Origin: an uncultured Pelagibacteraceae bacterium
Lineage (GTDB): Bacteria; Pseudomonadota; Alphaproteobacteria; Pelagibacterales; Pelagibacteraceae
Assembly (NCBI GenBank): GCA_902604245.1
Contig: CACKXQ010000001.1
Location: forward strand, 62,001 to 126,000
Direction of reading: 5' to 3'
DNA: 64,000 nt
The position numbers were made by a program, and so were the translations under genes. Positions 45,024 to 53,604 of this stretch are shown piece by piece. The notes below the pieces were generated by a model that searched no databases, was not told the DNA's origin, and saw only the letters and a program-made list of their open reading frames with translations. Numbering within the stretch: position 1 is the first letter of the stretch; each line of letters starts with the position of its first letter.

Positions 45024-45617
45024 ATGTCAAAAGAACAAAAAATTATTACAAAAGATGATCTCCTTCCTTTAGATGCATACACAAAGGTTAGAAGACAAAT
45101 GAGAAAAGAATTAGTTCAGTTTAAAAAAAATAGAAGAGTTCTTTTAGGGCCTTATGCAACATTTTATTTTGAATGTTATGAAACAATGATAGCCCAAGTT
45201 CAAGAAATGCTTTATATTGAAAAGGGCGGAGACGAACAAGTTGCAGACGAACTTGCAGCATATAATCCTTTAATCCCTAACGGAAAAGAATTAGTTGCCA
45301 CTTTAATGTTTGAGATAGACAATCCAATTATAAGAGCAGAGTTTCTTGGAAAGTTAGGTGGAGTAGAAAATAATATATTTATTAAAGTTGGTGACGAAAA
45401 AATTTATGCAGCTCCAGAAATGGATGTTGATAGAACTTCAGAGGATGGAAAAGCATCTTCAGTTCAATTTATACATTTTAAATTTTCAGACGATCAAGTA
45501 AACAAGTTCAAAGACCAAAATAATTCAATTGAAGTAGGTATTGATCATAAAGAATATTCACACACAACTAAATTTTCGGAAGATAATATTAAAGCTCTTT
45601 CTGCAGACTTTAATTAA
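45024..45617 (+). CDS. DUF3501-family protein
   Basis: A 197-residue product recognised as DUF3501 from LGPYATFYFECYETMIAQVQ and EMLYIEKGGDEQVADELAAY then NPLIPNGKEL (about residues 40-90). No enzyme motif or membrane span is visible. The family usually travels with rubrerythrin and an HdrD-like Fe-S protein, exactly as here, so a shared redox role is inferred. An in-frame ATG at 45012 lies within the Fe-S gene; the ATG at 45024, one base after its stop, matches the expected N-terminus better. Convergent with the SH3 gene with an eight-base overlap. Confidence 0.8.
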   Translation: MSKEQKIITKDDLLPLDAYTKVRRQMRKELVQFKKNRRVLLGPYATFYFECYETMIAQVQEMLYIEKGGDEQVADELAAYNPLIPNGKELVATLMFEIDNPIIRAEFLGKLGGVENNIFIKVGDEKIYAAPEMDVDRTSEDGKASSVQFIHFKFSDDQVNKFKDQNNSIEVGIDHKEYSHTTKFSEDNIKALSADFN

Positions 45618-46059
45618 CGATACCCCAAATTTTGTCATCTTTCGAAATCCAACCTGAATAATCGTCCGTACTTATATTACACCATTTTTCTTCGCATTTA
45701 ATAACTTTTAAAAGACGACCTTTATCCAACTTTGCCAATGGTTTTGAATATTTCGTGGGTTTTCTAAATAGAATTTTTTCAGATTTGGTGATTATAGAAC
45801 GTGAATTCCTCAATTGTGAAATATGGATCCAACCACTATTTTTTTTATGATCAATAACTCTTCTGAAATTTTCTTTTTTATCGATTACTTTTAGAGGTAA
45901 TTCTATCTTTCTATAAACATATTTAATTGGATAATCAAAGCTTGGACCGTATCTAACATTTACTTTTTTATTTTTTAACATCAGAAAATAATTATTTTCT
46001 TGAGCGAACGATGAAAATGGTAAAAGAAAAAAAAATGAAAGTATTAAATATTTTCGCAT
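45610..46059 (-). CDS. Exported SH3-domain protein
   Basis: A 149-residue product with a signal peptide (MRKYLILSFFFLLPFSSFAQ). Two bacterial SH3-like repeats follow: KKVNVRYGPSFDYPIKYVYR (about 30-50) ending GWIHISQL, and KILFRKPTKYSKPLAKLDKG (about 95-115) ending WCNISTDDYSGWISKDDKIW. Such domains bind peptidoglycan peptides or metal-linked targets in the periplasm. The frame is open from 46065, but the ATG at 46059 starts directly at the signal. The start lies 16 bp inside the end of the moeB-like gene. Confidence 0.78.
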   Translation of the reverse strand: MRKYLILSFFFLLPFSSFAQENNYFLMLKNKKVNVRYGPSFDYPIKYVYRKIELPLKVIDKKENFRRVIDHKKNSGWIHISQLRNSRSIITKSEKILFRKPTKYSKPLAKLDKGRLLKVIKCEEKWCNISTDDYSGWISKDDKIWGIVN

Positions 46060-46793
46060 ATACATCCTTTTCTTTTTCTAAATAATACTTTTCTAAATTT
46101 AAGATTTAATAAATCTATTATTAAAATATGGGAATTTAAATTTTTACCAACATTTAAAATTGCCTTCAAAACCTCATTGGCTTGTAGGCTACCTGTAATA
46201 ACTGCCGTTGATCCCAATATACCATCTGTTTCACAATCCAAAACTCCTTCTGCTGGTTCACCTTGGTAAAAACATTTTAAACAGGGACTTTTTTTTAAAC
46301 TAAAATCAAATGTAAAAATATGTCCATCAAATTTACTTATAGATCCAATAATAAGTTTTTTTTTATATTTTAACGAAAATTTATTTAAAAGAAATTTTGC
46401 TTTAAAATTATCTGTACCATCAACAATAACATCATACTGTTTAAGAATTTTTCCTAAATTTTTATCTTCTGCTTTAACTTTATATGTTTTTACATTTACT
46501 TTTTTATTAATTTTATTAATTTTTTTTTTTAAAATATTAACTTTATATTTACCAACATCATCAGAAATGAACATAACTTGTCGATGTAAATTTGACATAC
46601 TCACTTTATCATGATCCATCATACCAATTTCACCAACACCTGCTCGACAAAGTAAATCAATAACTGGTGTCCCTAAGCCACCACACCCAACAATTAGAAC
46701 TTTGGAATTTTGAATTTTTTTTTGACCTAAAATCCCAACTTTTTTTAAAATAATCTGTCTTGAATATCGCTCTAAGTCTTTGTTACTAAACAT
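46044..46793 (-). CDS. MoeB/ThiF-family adenylyltransferase
   Basis: A 249-residue E1-like enzyme that adenylates the C-terminal Gly of a small sulfur carrier (MoaD or ThiS). RYSRQIILKKVG (residues 9-20), the nucleotide loop VGCGGLGTPVIDLLCRAGVG (about 35-54), DHDKVSMSNLHRQVMF, and DGTDNFKAKFLLN (about 130) are signatures. Zinc Cys are in SPCLKCFYQG (C-x2-C) and GCICENI at the very end. Whether it serves molybdopterin or thiamine synthesis cannot be decided here. It follows dut by 3 bp. Confidence 0.87.
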   Translation of the reverse strand: MFSNKDLERYSRQIILKKVGILGQKKIQNSKVLIVGCGGLGTPVIDLLCRAGVGEIGMMDHDKVSMSNLHRQVMFISDDVGKYKVNILKKKINKINKKVNVKTYKVKAEDKNLGKILKQYDVIVDGTDNFKAKFLLNKFSLKYKKKLIIGSISKFDGHIFTFDFSLKKSPCLKCFYQGEPAEGVLDCETDGILGSTAVITGSLQANEVLKAILNVGKNLNSHILIIDLLNLKFRKVLFRKRKGCICENI

Positions 46794-46796
46794 TTA

Positions 46797-47234
46797 CTAT
46801 TTACCAGTTGATCCAAATCCTCCAGACCCCCTGATTGTCTCTGGTAATTCATTTGTTTCTTCAATTTCTACTTTTAAAATAGGCATTAAAACCATTTGAG
46901 CGACTCTATCTTCATTATTGACAGTAAATTCATCTTTACCATGGTTAAATAGAATAATTTTTAGCTCTCCTCTATAATCACTATCAATCGTACCCGGAGT
47001 ATTTAGTACGCTAATACTAGATTTTGCAGCAAGACCAGATCTTGGTCTAATTTGGACCTCCAAATCTTCAGGAATTGCAATTGCAATACCTGTGGGTATC
47101 AATTTCGACTCATTTGGTTTGATTGTTACAGGTTCATCTACACATGCCATCAGATCCATACCCGAAGATCCACTAGTTTTATAACTTGGAAGTTTTGTTT
47201 TTTGGTTAAGTCTCTTAAATAAAACCTTTACCAT
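46797..47234 (-). CDS. dut: dUTP diphosphatase
   Basis: A 145-residue trimeric dUTPase that keeps uracil out of DNA and supplies dUMP. All five motifs are visible: SGMDLMACVD, RPRSGLAAKSSI, NTPGTIDSDYRGEL (catalytic Asp), EDRVAQMVL and the C-terminal RGSGGFGSTG. Length is normal. It follows coaBC by 3 bp, a common coaBC-dut pairing. Confidence 0.97.
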   Translation of the reverse strand: MVKVLFKRLNQKTKLPSYKTSGSSGMDLMACVDEPVTIKPNESKLIPTGIAIAIPEDLEVQIRPRSGLAAKSSISVLNTPGTIDSDYRGELKIILFNHGKDEFTVNNEDRVAQMVLMPILKVEIEETNELPETIRGSGGFGSTGK

Positions 47235-47237
47235 TGA

Positions 47238-48428
47238 TTAATTAAGCTCAGTGATAACTCTATCTACTATCTCAGATGCTATTAAAGATTTGTTTTTCTT
47301 TAATAACTTTTCACTTTCTTTATTTTTATAAAATATAGAAACTTCATTATCATCAGAGTCAAAACCTATCGTCATATCAGAAATATCATTTGCAATAATC
47401 CAATCACAATTTTTTTGGTCTAATTTTCTCTTTGAATTTATTTCAAGATTTTGTGATTCTGCAGCAAATCCAATTGTAATTTTTGGTCTCAGTGAATTAT
47501 GATTTGATATGTTTGATAAAATATCAATATTTTTTTCTAACTTAAGATCCAAATTTTCGCTTTTTTTAATTTTTTCACTATTGATCTCTTTAACTTTAAA
47601 ATCAGCTACTGCTGCATTAAAAATAGCAACATCAGTTGGTAGATTTCTGAGAGTTTCCCTAAACATTTCTTCTGCAGTTTTAACTGAAATAAATTTAACT
47701 CCCTCAACTGGGTCTAAATTTGTTTCTCCAGAAATAAGTGTTGTTTCAAAACCATTATCTCTTAATGATTTAGCAATTTCATAACCTTGTTTTCCGCTTG
47801 ATTTATTAGTTATAAATCTTACTGGATCTATAAACTCTTTAGTAGGTCCAGCTGTAACTAATGCCTTATATTTTTTATTTTTTTCAATATATTTAAAATA
47901 ATTTTCTATAGTCTGTAATATATATGAAGGCTCTGACATTTTTCCTTTTCCATACTCTCCACAAGCCATATCCCCAATTTCAGGCCCAATTACCTTATAG
48001 CCATAACTTTTTAATTTTGATAAATTATCTTTAGTTGATTTATGTTCCCACATTCTGACATTCATAGCCGGTACTAAAAATACTTGTTTATTTGATGCTA
48101 AAACAACAGTAGAAGCAAGATCGTCAGTTAATCCATAACTTAATTTTGCGATTGTATTTGCTGTTGCGGGCACAATTAAAATTAAATCTGCCCATCTAGA
48201 AAGTGAAATATGATCCATTTCAGCCTCATTTTCTGTACTGAATATGTCTTCATATACTTTTTCCTGCGAAAGTGATGAAATAGACAGAGGTGTTACAAAA
48301 TTTTTACCACTCTTTGTAAGTATTGTTTTAATGCTTACATCTCTTTTTTTTAAACCTCTTATCACTTCTAAGCTTTTGTAAGCAGATATTCCACCACATA
48401 TGATTAGAAGTATTTTTTTATTTTTCAT
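47238..48428 (-). CDS. coaBC: Bifunctional phosphopantothenoylcysteine decarboxylase/synthetase
   Basis: A 396-residue coenzyme A synthesis enzyme. The CoaC half (1-~185) is a flavodoxin-like decarboxylase with ICGGISAYKSLEVIRGL, LVPAMNVRMW and DMACGEYGKGKM. The CoaB half (~187-396) has ALVTAGPTKEFIDPVRFITN then SSGKQGYEIA, and NAAVADFKVK, with IGFAAES and the Lys motif. Length is typical. It lies 8 bp after ubiB on the same strand, within ubiE-ubiB-coaBC-dut-moeB. Confidence 0.96.
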   Translation of the reverse strand: MKNKKILLIICGGISAYKSLEVIRGLKKRDVSIKTILTKSGKNFVTPLSISSLSQEKVYEDIFSTENEAEMDHISLSRWADLILIVPATANTIAKLSYGLTDDLASTVVLASNKQVFLVPAMNVRMWEHKSTKDNLSKLKSYGYKVIGPEIGDMACGEYGKGKMSEPSYILQTIENYFKYIEKNKKYKALVTAGPTKEFIDPVRFITNKSSGKQGYEIAKSLRDNGFETTLISGETNLDPVEGVKFISVKTAEEMFRETLRNLPTDVAIFNAAVADFKVKEINSEKIKKSENLDLKLEKNIDILSNISNHNSLRPKITIGFAAESQNLEINSKRKLDQKNCDWIIANDISDMTIGFDSDDNEVSIFYKNKESEKLLKKNKSLIASEIVDRVITELN

Positions 48429-48436
48429 GAGAAGAA

Positions 48437-50005
48437 TTAAAATACCAATAGGGTTAAAATTACAAGAGATAATAAGCCAATAATAGACTGGTTTCTAAAT
48501 GACTTCATTTCCTCTTTTTTAGTATTTAATTCATTATAAGAGTTTGAATTTTGAGGTATTTGACCACTTGCAAGGTAATTAAGGGCTTGGTTTGCTTTAT
48601 CCATTACCTCAGGTAAATTTGGAAGACGTTTTAATACTTCGACAGAGTCTTTTAATGTTTCATTAATCGAATTTATAGGATCTTTAGTTTCTTTTAGCCA
48701 TTTTTCTAGAACAGGTTTGGATGTTTCCCATATATTTGTTTCAGGGTTTAATCTTCTTGCAACTCCTTCAACTACTACCATTGTTTTTTGTAACATAAGT
48801 AACTGAGGTTGGGTTTGCATATTAAATTTTTCAGTAACATCAAAAAGTTGTTTTAGCAGTTTACCACCTGAAATATTTTTTATAGAGTGACCAAAAATTG
48901 GCTCACCAATTGACCTTAATGCTTGAGCAAGATCATTGACTGGTACATTGTTTGGGACTAGTCCTGCTGCGAGATGCACCTCTGCAACTTTTTTATAATC
49001 TCTTTGTATAAAACCAAATAAAATTTCAGCTAAAAATCTTTTACTGACATTATCTAGCCTTCCCATGATACCAAAATCAATAGGAACAATTTGACCACTT
49101 TCATTTACAAAAATATTTCCTTGATGCATGTCTGCGTGAAAAAAACCATCTCTTACTGCATGTCTTAAGAAATGTTGAATTATATCAGTGGCAATTTTTT
49201 TTGTATCAATTGATCTTTTCTCTAGCTCTTCTGTCTCTCTAATAGATACACCGTCAATCCAATCAAGGGTCATTATATTTTCGCTTGTATAATCCCAATA
49301 GATCTTAGGAACTTCAAAACCCGCATCATTTTTGGTGTTTTCTGCGTATTCATTAGCTGCAGCAGCTTCAAATCTTAAATCCATCTCAAGACTGGTAATT
49401 TCTTTCAATAAAAAAACTACTTCAACCAACTTTAATCTTTTAGTTTTTTTGATTAGTGATTCAATAATATAGGCAAAAAGCATCAAAGCATCTACTTCTT
49501 CATTAAAGATCTTTTTAATATTCGGTCTTAGTATTTTTATTGCTACATTTTTAATAACTCCACTATCGTTTATTTGAGCTTTATGTACTTGAGCAATAGA
49601 GGCAGCTGCAACTGGTTCACTAATATTAATAATTGAATTATATAGTTCATCACCTAAGTCTTTTTTAATCATTTCTTTAGCTTTTGATTGTGGAAAAGGT
49701 GGAAGTTTGTCTTGTAAATTTTCTAGCTCTTTTGATAACTTATCTCCTATTATATCAGGCCTTGTCGCTAAAAATTGGCCAAGTTTAATAAAAGTTGTTC
49801 CCATAGATGCCAGAGAATTTGATAATTTTTCGCCTTCGTTTAAATTATCATGTGACTCATCTTTTTTTGTAAACGAAAAGGAAAGTAATTTAAATATTAC
49901 ACTTATTAGTAAAGGTGGTTTGTTAAATTTTGATACAATACTTAAAACATCAGACTTAGCGAGTTTTCTACCAAGTTTAAATAATGTAATTAATCTTTTG
50001 AACAT
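48437..50005 (-). CDS. ubiB: Ubiquinone biosynthesis kinase-like protein UbiB
   Basis: A 522-residue UbiB/ADCK-family atypical kinase. The K-x-G-Q signature is in TTFIKLGQFLATRPDIIG (about 70-87), the Ala-rich loop in PVAAASIAQVHKA (about 130), and the metal and catalytic residues in FHADMHQGNIFV and IDFGIMGRL (about 287-315). A single hydrophobic helix closes the chain (SIIGLLSLVILTLLVF). It supports late ubiquinone synthesis at the membrane. The ATG at 50005 overlaps the ubiE stop by one base (TAATG); an earlier in-frame ATG at 50017 lies inside ubiE. Confidence 0.94.
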   Translation of the reverse strand: MFKRLITLFKLGRKLAKSDVLSIVSKFNKPPLLISVIFKLLSFSFTKKDESHDNLNEGEKLSNSLASMGTTFIKLGQFLATRPDIIGDKLSKELENLQDKLPPFPQSKAKEMIKKDLGDELYNSIINISEPVAAASIAQVHKAQINDSGVIKNVAIKILRPNIKKIFNEEVDALMLFAYIIESLIKKTKRLKLVEVVFLLKEITSLEMDLRFEAAAANEYAENTKNDAGFEVPKIYWDYTSENIMTLDWIDGVSIRETEELEKRSIDTKKIATDIIQHFLRHAVRDGFFHADMHQGNIFVNESGQIVPIDFGIMGRLDNVSKRFLAEILFGFIQRDYKKVAEVHLAAGLVPNNVPVNDLAQALRSIGEPIFGHSIKNISGGKLLKQLFDVTEKFNMQTQPQLLMLQKTMVVVEGVARRLNPETNIWETSKPVLEKWLKETKDPINSINETLKDSVEVLKRLPNLPEVMDKANQALNYLASGQIPQNSNSYNELNTKKEEMKSFRNQSIIGLLSLVILTLLVF

Positions 50006-50709
50006 TATATTTTCCAACCAGAATGAATAGCTACTATTCCACCAGATAGATTTCTATATGAACAATTTTTAAAATTATTTTGCTTCATTAAATCGATCAA
50101 TTCTTCCTGATTAACAAATTCTTCTATACTTTTTGTCAAATATTCGTAAGGTTCTTTATCCCCAACAACTGCCTTTCCTATATGCGGAATTAATTTTGAA
50201 TAATTTTTATATAAAAAATCTAAATTAGAATTTTGAATTTTTGAAAATTCTAAACACATATATCTTCCACCAGGTTTAAGAACTCTGTGAGCTTCTGATA
50301 AAGATTTATTTAAATTTTTTGTATTTCGCAAACCAAAACTAATTGTATAAAAATCAAAAATATCATTTTTGAATGGCAATTTTTCTGCCTCTGCAACAAC
50401 CCATTTTATATTTTTATACTTGCTAAGTCTTTTTTTTCCTTTTTCAATCATTTTGACGTTCGAATCTGAAGAGAAAATTTCTCCATTTTTATCTGTATTA
50501 TCTAAAAATAATTTTCCTAAATCACCAGTTCCACAAGCAACATCTAAATACTTTTTGTTTTTTGTTGGACTCATCCAATTCATAAGGTTTTTTTTCCAAA
50601 GCCTATGAATTCCAAAGGACATAAAATCGTTCATCAAATCGTATTTATCGTAGACTTTATTAAATACTCCTTCGACGAGACCCACTTTATTTTGAAGATT
50701 TTGTTGCAT
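50005..50709 (-). CDS. ubiE: Ubiquinone C-methyltransferase UbiE
   Basis: A 234-residue SAM methyltransferase for ubiquinone ring methylation. VFNKVYDKYDLMNDFMSFGI (about residues 15-34) and YLDVACGTGDLG (SAM motif I, about 53-64), EAEKLPFKNDIFDFYTISFG then LRN (about 107-130) are UbiE/COQ5 signatures. First gene of the ubiE-ubiB pair; 33 bp from the divergent mutM. Confidence 0.95.
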   Translation of the reverse strand: MQQNLQNKVGLVEGVFNKVYDKYDLMNDFMSFGIHRLWKKNLMNWMSPTKNKKYLDVACGTGDLGKLFLDNTDKNGEIFSSDSNVKMIEKGKKRLSKYKNIKWVVAEAEKLPFKNDIFDFYTISFGLRNTKNLNKSLSEAHRVLKPGGRYMCLEFSKIQNSNLDFLYKNYSKLIPHIGKAVVGDKEPYEYLTKSIEEFVNQEELIDLMKQNNFKNCSYRNLSGGIVAIHSGWKI

Positions 50710-50742
50710 ATAAATTATATTAAAACACTAATATAGTATGAA

Positions 50743-51609
50743 ATGCCTGAATTACCAGAAGTAGAAATCGTCAAACAATCTTTGAATAAGAGTATTACTG
50801 GAAAGATTATTAAAGACATATTAATAAAAAATAGAAATTTAAGATTTAAAATCCCAAAAAATTTTGAAAAAAATATTGTAAAAAAAAAAATTGTAAAAGT
50901 AGATAGGTTTTCAAAACATTTAATTCTCAAATTTGAGGATAGTTCTAATTTAATGATACATCTTGGGATGTCAGGAACTATTCATTTAATTAATAAATTT
51001 AGAAAAAAAAATTCCATAACAAACACTAGTTTTTATCATTCTCCATTATTACCAAAAAAGCATAATCATGTAGAAATCAAAATTGATAACTTTAAATTAA
51101 TTTATAATGATCCAAGAAGATTTGGTTATTTTTCTTATTTTAAAAATGATGAAGAAATAAATAATAACTTTAAAAAATTTGGGCCAGAGCCTTTTGACCC
51201 ATTATTTAATAAAAACTATATTTTTAATTACTTTAAAAATAAAAAAAAAAATATTAAGAATTTTTTAATTGATCAAAATTTTGTTTCAGGAATTGGGAAT
51301 ATATATGCGTGTGAAATATTATTTTTATGTAAGATTTTACCGTTTAAGAAAGTAAGTTCACTTAGTTTAAATGATTGCCAAAAAATTTCTCACTTTTCAA
51401 AAGCAGTTTTAAGAAAAGCAATTGAGAAAGGTGGATCGAGTATTAGAGATTTTAAGAATACAAGTGGAGATCAAGGTTCATTTCAAAAAGATTTTAATGT
51501 TTATCAAAGAGAAAATAAAAAATGTTTAAAATATAGTTGCAAAGGAACAATACATAAAAAATTTATTTCAAATAGGTCTAGTTTTTTTTGTAATATATGC
51601 CAAAAATAA
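50743..51609 (+). CDS. mutM: Formamidopyrimidine-DNA glycosylase
   Basis: A 288-residue Fpg that excises 8-oxoguanine. The N-terminal catalytic Pro follows Met in MPELPEVEIVKQ, LGMSGTIHLI includes a catalytic-site loop, and NDPRRFGYFSYF is the DNA-intercalating region. The helix-two-turn-helix FLIDQNFVSGIGNIYACEIL (about 174-193) and the C-terminal zinc finger (CLKYSC ... CNICQ) are intact. It lies between ubiE and rpsT as in many alphaproteobacteria. Confidence 0.96.
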   Translation: MPELPEVEIVKQSLNKSITGKIIKDILIKNRNLRFKIPKNFEKNIVKKKIVKVDRFSKHLILKFEDSSNLMIHLGMSGTIHLINKFRKKNSITNTSFYHSPLLPKKHNHVEIKIDNFKLIYNDPRRFGYFSYFKNDEEINNNFKKFGPEPFDPLFNKNYIFNYFKNKKKNIKNFLIDQNFVSGIGNIYACEILFLCKILPFKKVSSLSLNDCQKISHFSKAVLRKAIEKGGSSIRDFKNTSGDQGSFQKDFNVYQRENKKCLKYSCKGTIHKKFISNRSSFFCNICQK

Positions 51610-51621
51610 ACAATTATTGTA

Positions 51622-51650
51622 TTGACCCAATCATTATCTGAAGATATACA
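51622..51650 (+). promoter_or_regulatory. rpsT promoter
   Basis: TTGACC (51622-51627), an exact 17-bp spacer, and TATACA (51645-51650). The start of transcription would fall near 51657, only a few bases before the rpsT ATG at 51660, so the message would be nearly leaderless. Confidence 0.65.
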
Positions 51651-51659
51651 CTCACGCTT

Positions 51660-51920
51660 ATGGCGAATACAAAATCAGCAATTAAACGTACCAGAAAAAT
51701 TAAAAGACAAACAGCTGTTAACAGATCTAGAAAGAGTCGTTATAGAGGTGCATTGAAAAAAATGAACGCTATCATAGAAAAAAAGGATAAAAAGGAAGCT
51801 TTAGCATTTCTACCCAAGTTAAATTCAGAGTTGATGTCAATTACAAAAACTGGAGTCATTAAAAGACAAAATGCCTCAAGGAATGTATCGAGAATTACAA
51901 AAAAAATTAATTCTTTATAA
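51660..51920 (+). CDS. rpsT: 30S ribosomal protein S20
   Basis: An 86-residue S20: MANTKSAIKRTRKIKRQTAV at the N-terminus and the helical core KSRYRGALKKMNAIIEKKDK, LNSELMSITKTGVIKRQNAS, typical of the family. It is monocistronic with its own promoter and no ribosome binding site between promoter and ATG. It precedes dnaA, a conserved alphaproteobacterial neighbourhood. Confidence 0.96.
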   Translation: MANTKSAIKRTRKIKRQTAVNRSRKSRYRGALKKMNAIIEKKDKKEALAFLPKLNSELMSITKTGVIKRQNASRNVSRITKKINSL

Positions 51921-52188
51921 CAACCTCTAATAAGTAAAAAATTTATTGTATACAACTTTAGCGTACAATTTAATTATAAATTACTACATCTAAAAAATTT
52001 ATTTAAAAAATTACAACATATAGATTTAGTAAAATTTAAAATTTTTAATTTCACACCCCACTAGGTTGCAAAATTAATTTTAAAAAAATTCAATTAAAAA
52101 TTTATTCAATCATAAATTTTATTTATTTTTGTATTTACAAATAAACTTATTGCATTAATTTTTCATAAGTCTTAAGTGGAATTTCCTC
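51921..52188. other. AT-rich spacer before dnaA
   Basis: This 268-bp gap is one of the longest in the window. No reading frame, hairpin terminator or DnaA box of the TTATNCACA type was seen on either strand. TTGTATACAA (51947-51956) is a perfect palindrome. CACACCCCACTAGG near 52053 is the only GC-rich patch. The dnaA promoter must lie here, but no convincing -35/-10 pair was found. Origin function cannot be claimed. Confidence 0.4.
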
Positions 52189-53604
52189 ATGAAAAATAAT
52201 TTACAAAACAATAAAGCACTAGAAAAGAAAGTTGATTGGCAAAATATCAAAAAAGAATTACGAGACAAACTTGGAAACGACATTTATGAGAGTTGGATAA
52301 AAAAAATTGAATTAGTTGAAGAATTTCATAATTATATTTTATTTTCAGTCTCAACTAGATTTATAAGAGACTGGATAGTATCAAGATATTTAGACCAAAT
52401 ATTACAAACAATTAAAGAATACAAAAAAGACTTGGTAAGGATTGAATTCATAATAAAAAACAATAACGAAACTGAAATTAGTGATACAAATACTTTATCC
52501 CAAAATTCCTTTAAAACTAATAATGATAAAGTTTCGTTTATAAAAGATTCTTATCTTCAATATAATAGAATAGATCCAAATAAAAACTTCGAAAATTTCA
52601 TAACTGGAGGAAGTAACAAATTAGCATTTGAAGCATCAAAAAAAGTTTCTAAAGATATAGCTCACTATAATCCTTTATATTTATATGGAGGTGTGGGAAT
52701 GGGTAAAACACACTTATTAAATGCTATTGGTCTAGAATTGAAAGAGAAGAATAAAGTTATGTTTATATCAGCAGAAAGATTTATGTATCAATTTGTAAAG
52801 TCTATAAAATCAAATGAAATGGTAAAGTTTAAAGAGTACTTTAGAAATACTGATATTTTATTAATTGATGATATTCAGTTCATGAATGGTAAAGAAGCCA
52901 TGCAAGAAGAATTTTTTCATACCTTCAACGCATTATTAGATAAAAATTCACAAATAATAATCTCAGCAGATCGACCGCCGAATAAACTAACTAGGATTCA
53001 AGAAAGAATAAAATCTAGATTTTCAGGTGGTTTAGTTGTCGATATTCAAAACCCTGATTATGAACTTAGATATAAAATTATTAAATCTAAAACTGATGAA
53101 TTAAAATTATCTTATTCAAATCAAGTAGTAATTTCTGAGGAAATTCAAAAATTTTTAAGTACAGAAATTAAAACTAGTATTAGAGAATTAGTTGGAGCAC
53201 TAAATAGAATTGTTTCATTCACTAGGATTTATAACAAAGTTCCAAACTTGTCAGAGGTTAAAATAGTTTTAAAAGATTTATTAAATCTTACCGAAAATAA
53301 AGTGGATATTGACACAATCCAGACGATAGTATGCAAATTTTATAAAATTAGTAAAAATGAAATGCTTTCACCAAGAAGATCGAGATATCTTGTAAGACCA
53401 AGACAGACTGCAATTTATTTAGCCAAGATGTTAACATCAAAATCACTACCAGAAATAGGAAGATCTTTTTCCAATAGAGATCACACAACTGTAATTCACT
53501 CGGTTAAAACTATAGAGAGATTAAGAAAAGAGGATAGTGAGTTAAATATTAATATTGATAGTTTAAAAAATAAGATTTTGTATAATAAAGAAAATGAAGT
53601 TTAG
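52189..53604 (+). CDS. dnaA: Chromosomal replication initiator DnaA
   Basis: A 471-residue initiator. Domain I (about 18-90, WQNIKKELRDKLGNDIYESW), a short variable linker, the AAA+ domain with LYGGVGMGKTHLLNAIG (Walker A, about 165-181) and DILLIDDIQFMNGKEA (Walker B, about 222-237), and the C-terminal DNA-binding domain with SNRDHTTVIHSVKTIE (about 424-439). dnaN follows with an 11-base overlap. Confidence 0.97.
   Translation: MKNNLQNNKALEKKVDWQNIKKELRDKLGNDIYESWIKKIELVEEFHNYILFSVSTRFIRDWIVSRYLDQILQTIKEYKKDLVRIEFIIKNNNETEISDTNTLSQNSFKTNNDKVSFIKDSYLQYNRIDPNKNFENFITGGSNKLAFEASKKVSKDIAHYNPLYLYGGVGMGKTHLLNAIGLELKEKNKVMFISAERFMYQFVKSIKSNEMVKFKEYFRNTDILLIDDIQFMNGKEAMQEEFFHTFNALLDKNSQIIISADRPPNKLTRIQERIKSRFSGGLVVDIQNPDYELRYKIIKSKTDELKLSYSNQVVISEEIQKFLSTEIKTSIRELVGALNRIVSFTRIYNKVPNLSEVKIVLKDLLNLTENKVDIDTIQTIVCKFYKISKNEMLSPRRSRYLVRPRQTAIYLAKMLTSKSLPEIGRSFSNRDHTTVIHSVKTIERLRKEDSELNINIDSLKNKILYNKENEV

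Noticed and set aside
52040-52075. GC-rich patch upstream of dnaA as a DnaA box cluster or terminator
   Set aside because: No inverted repeat and no TTATNCACA match; it is a single short patch.
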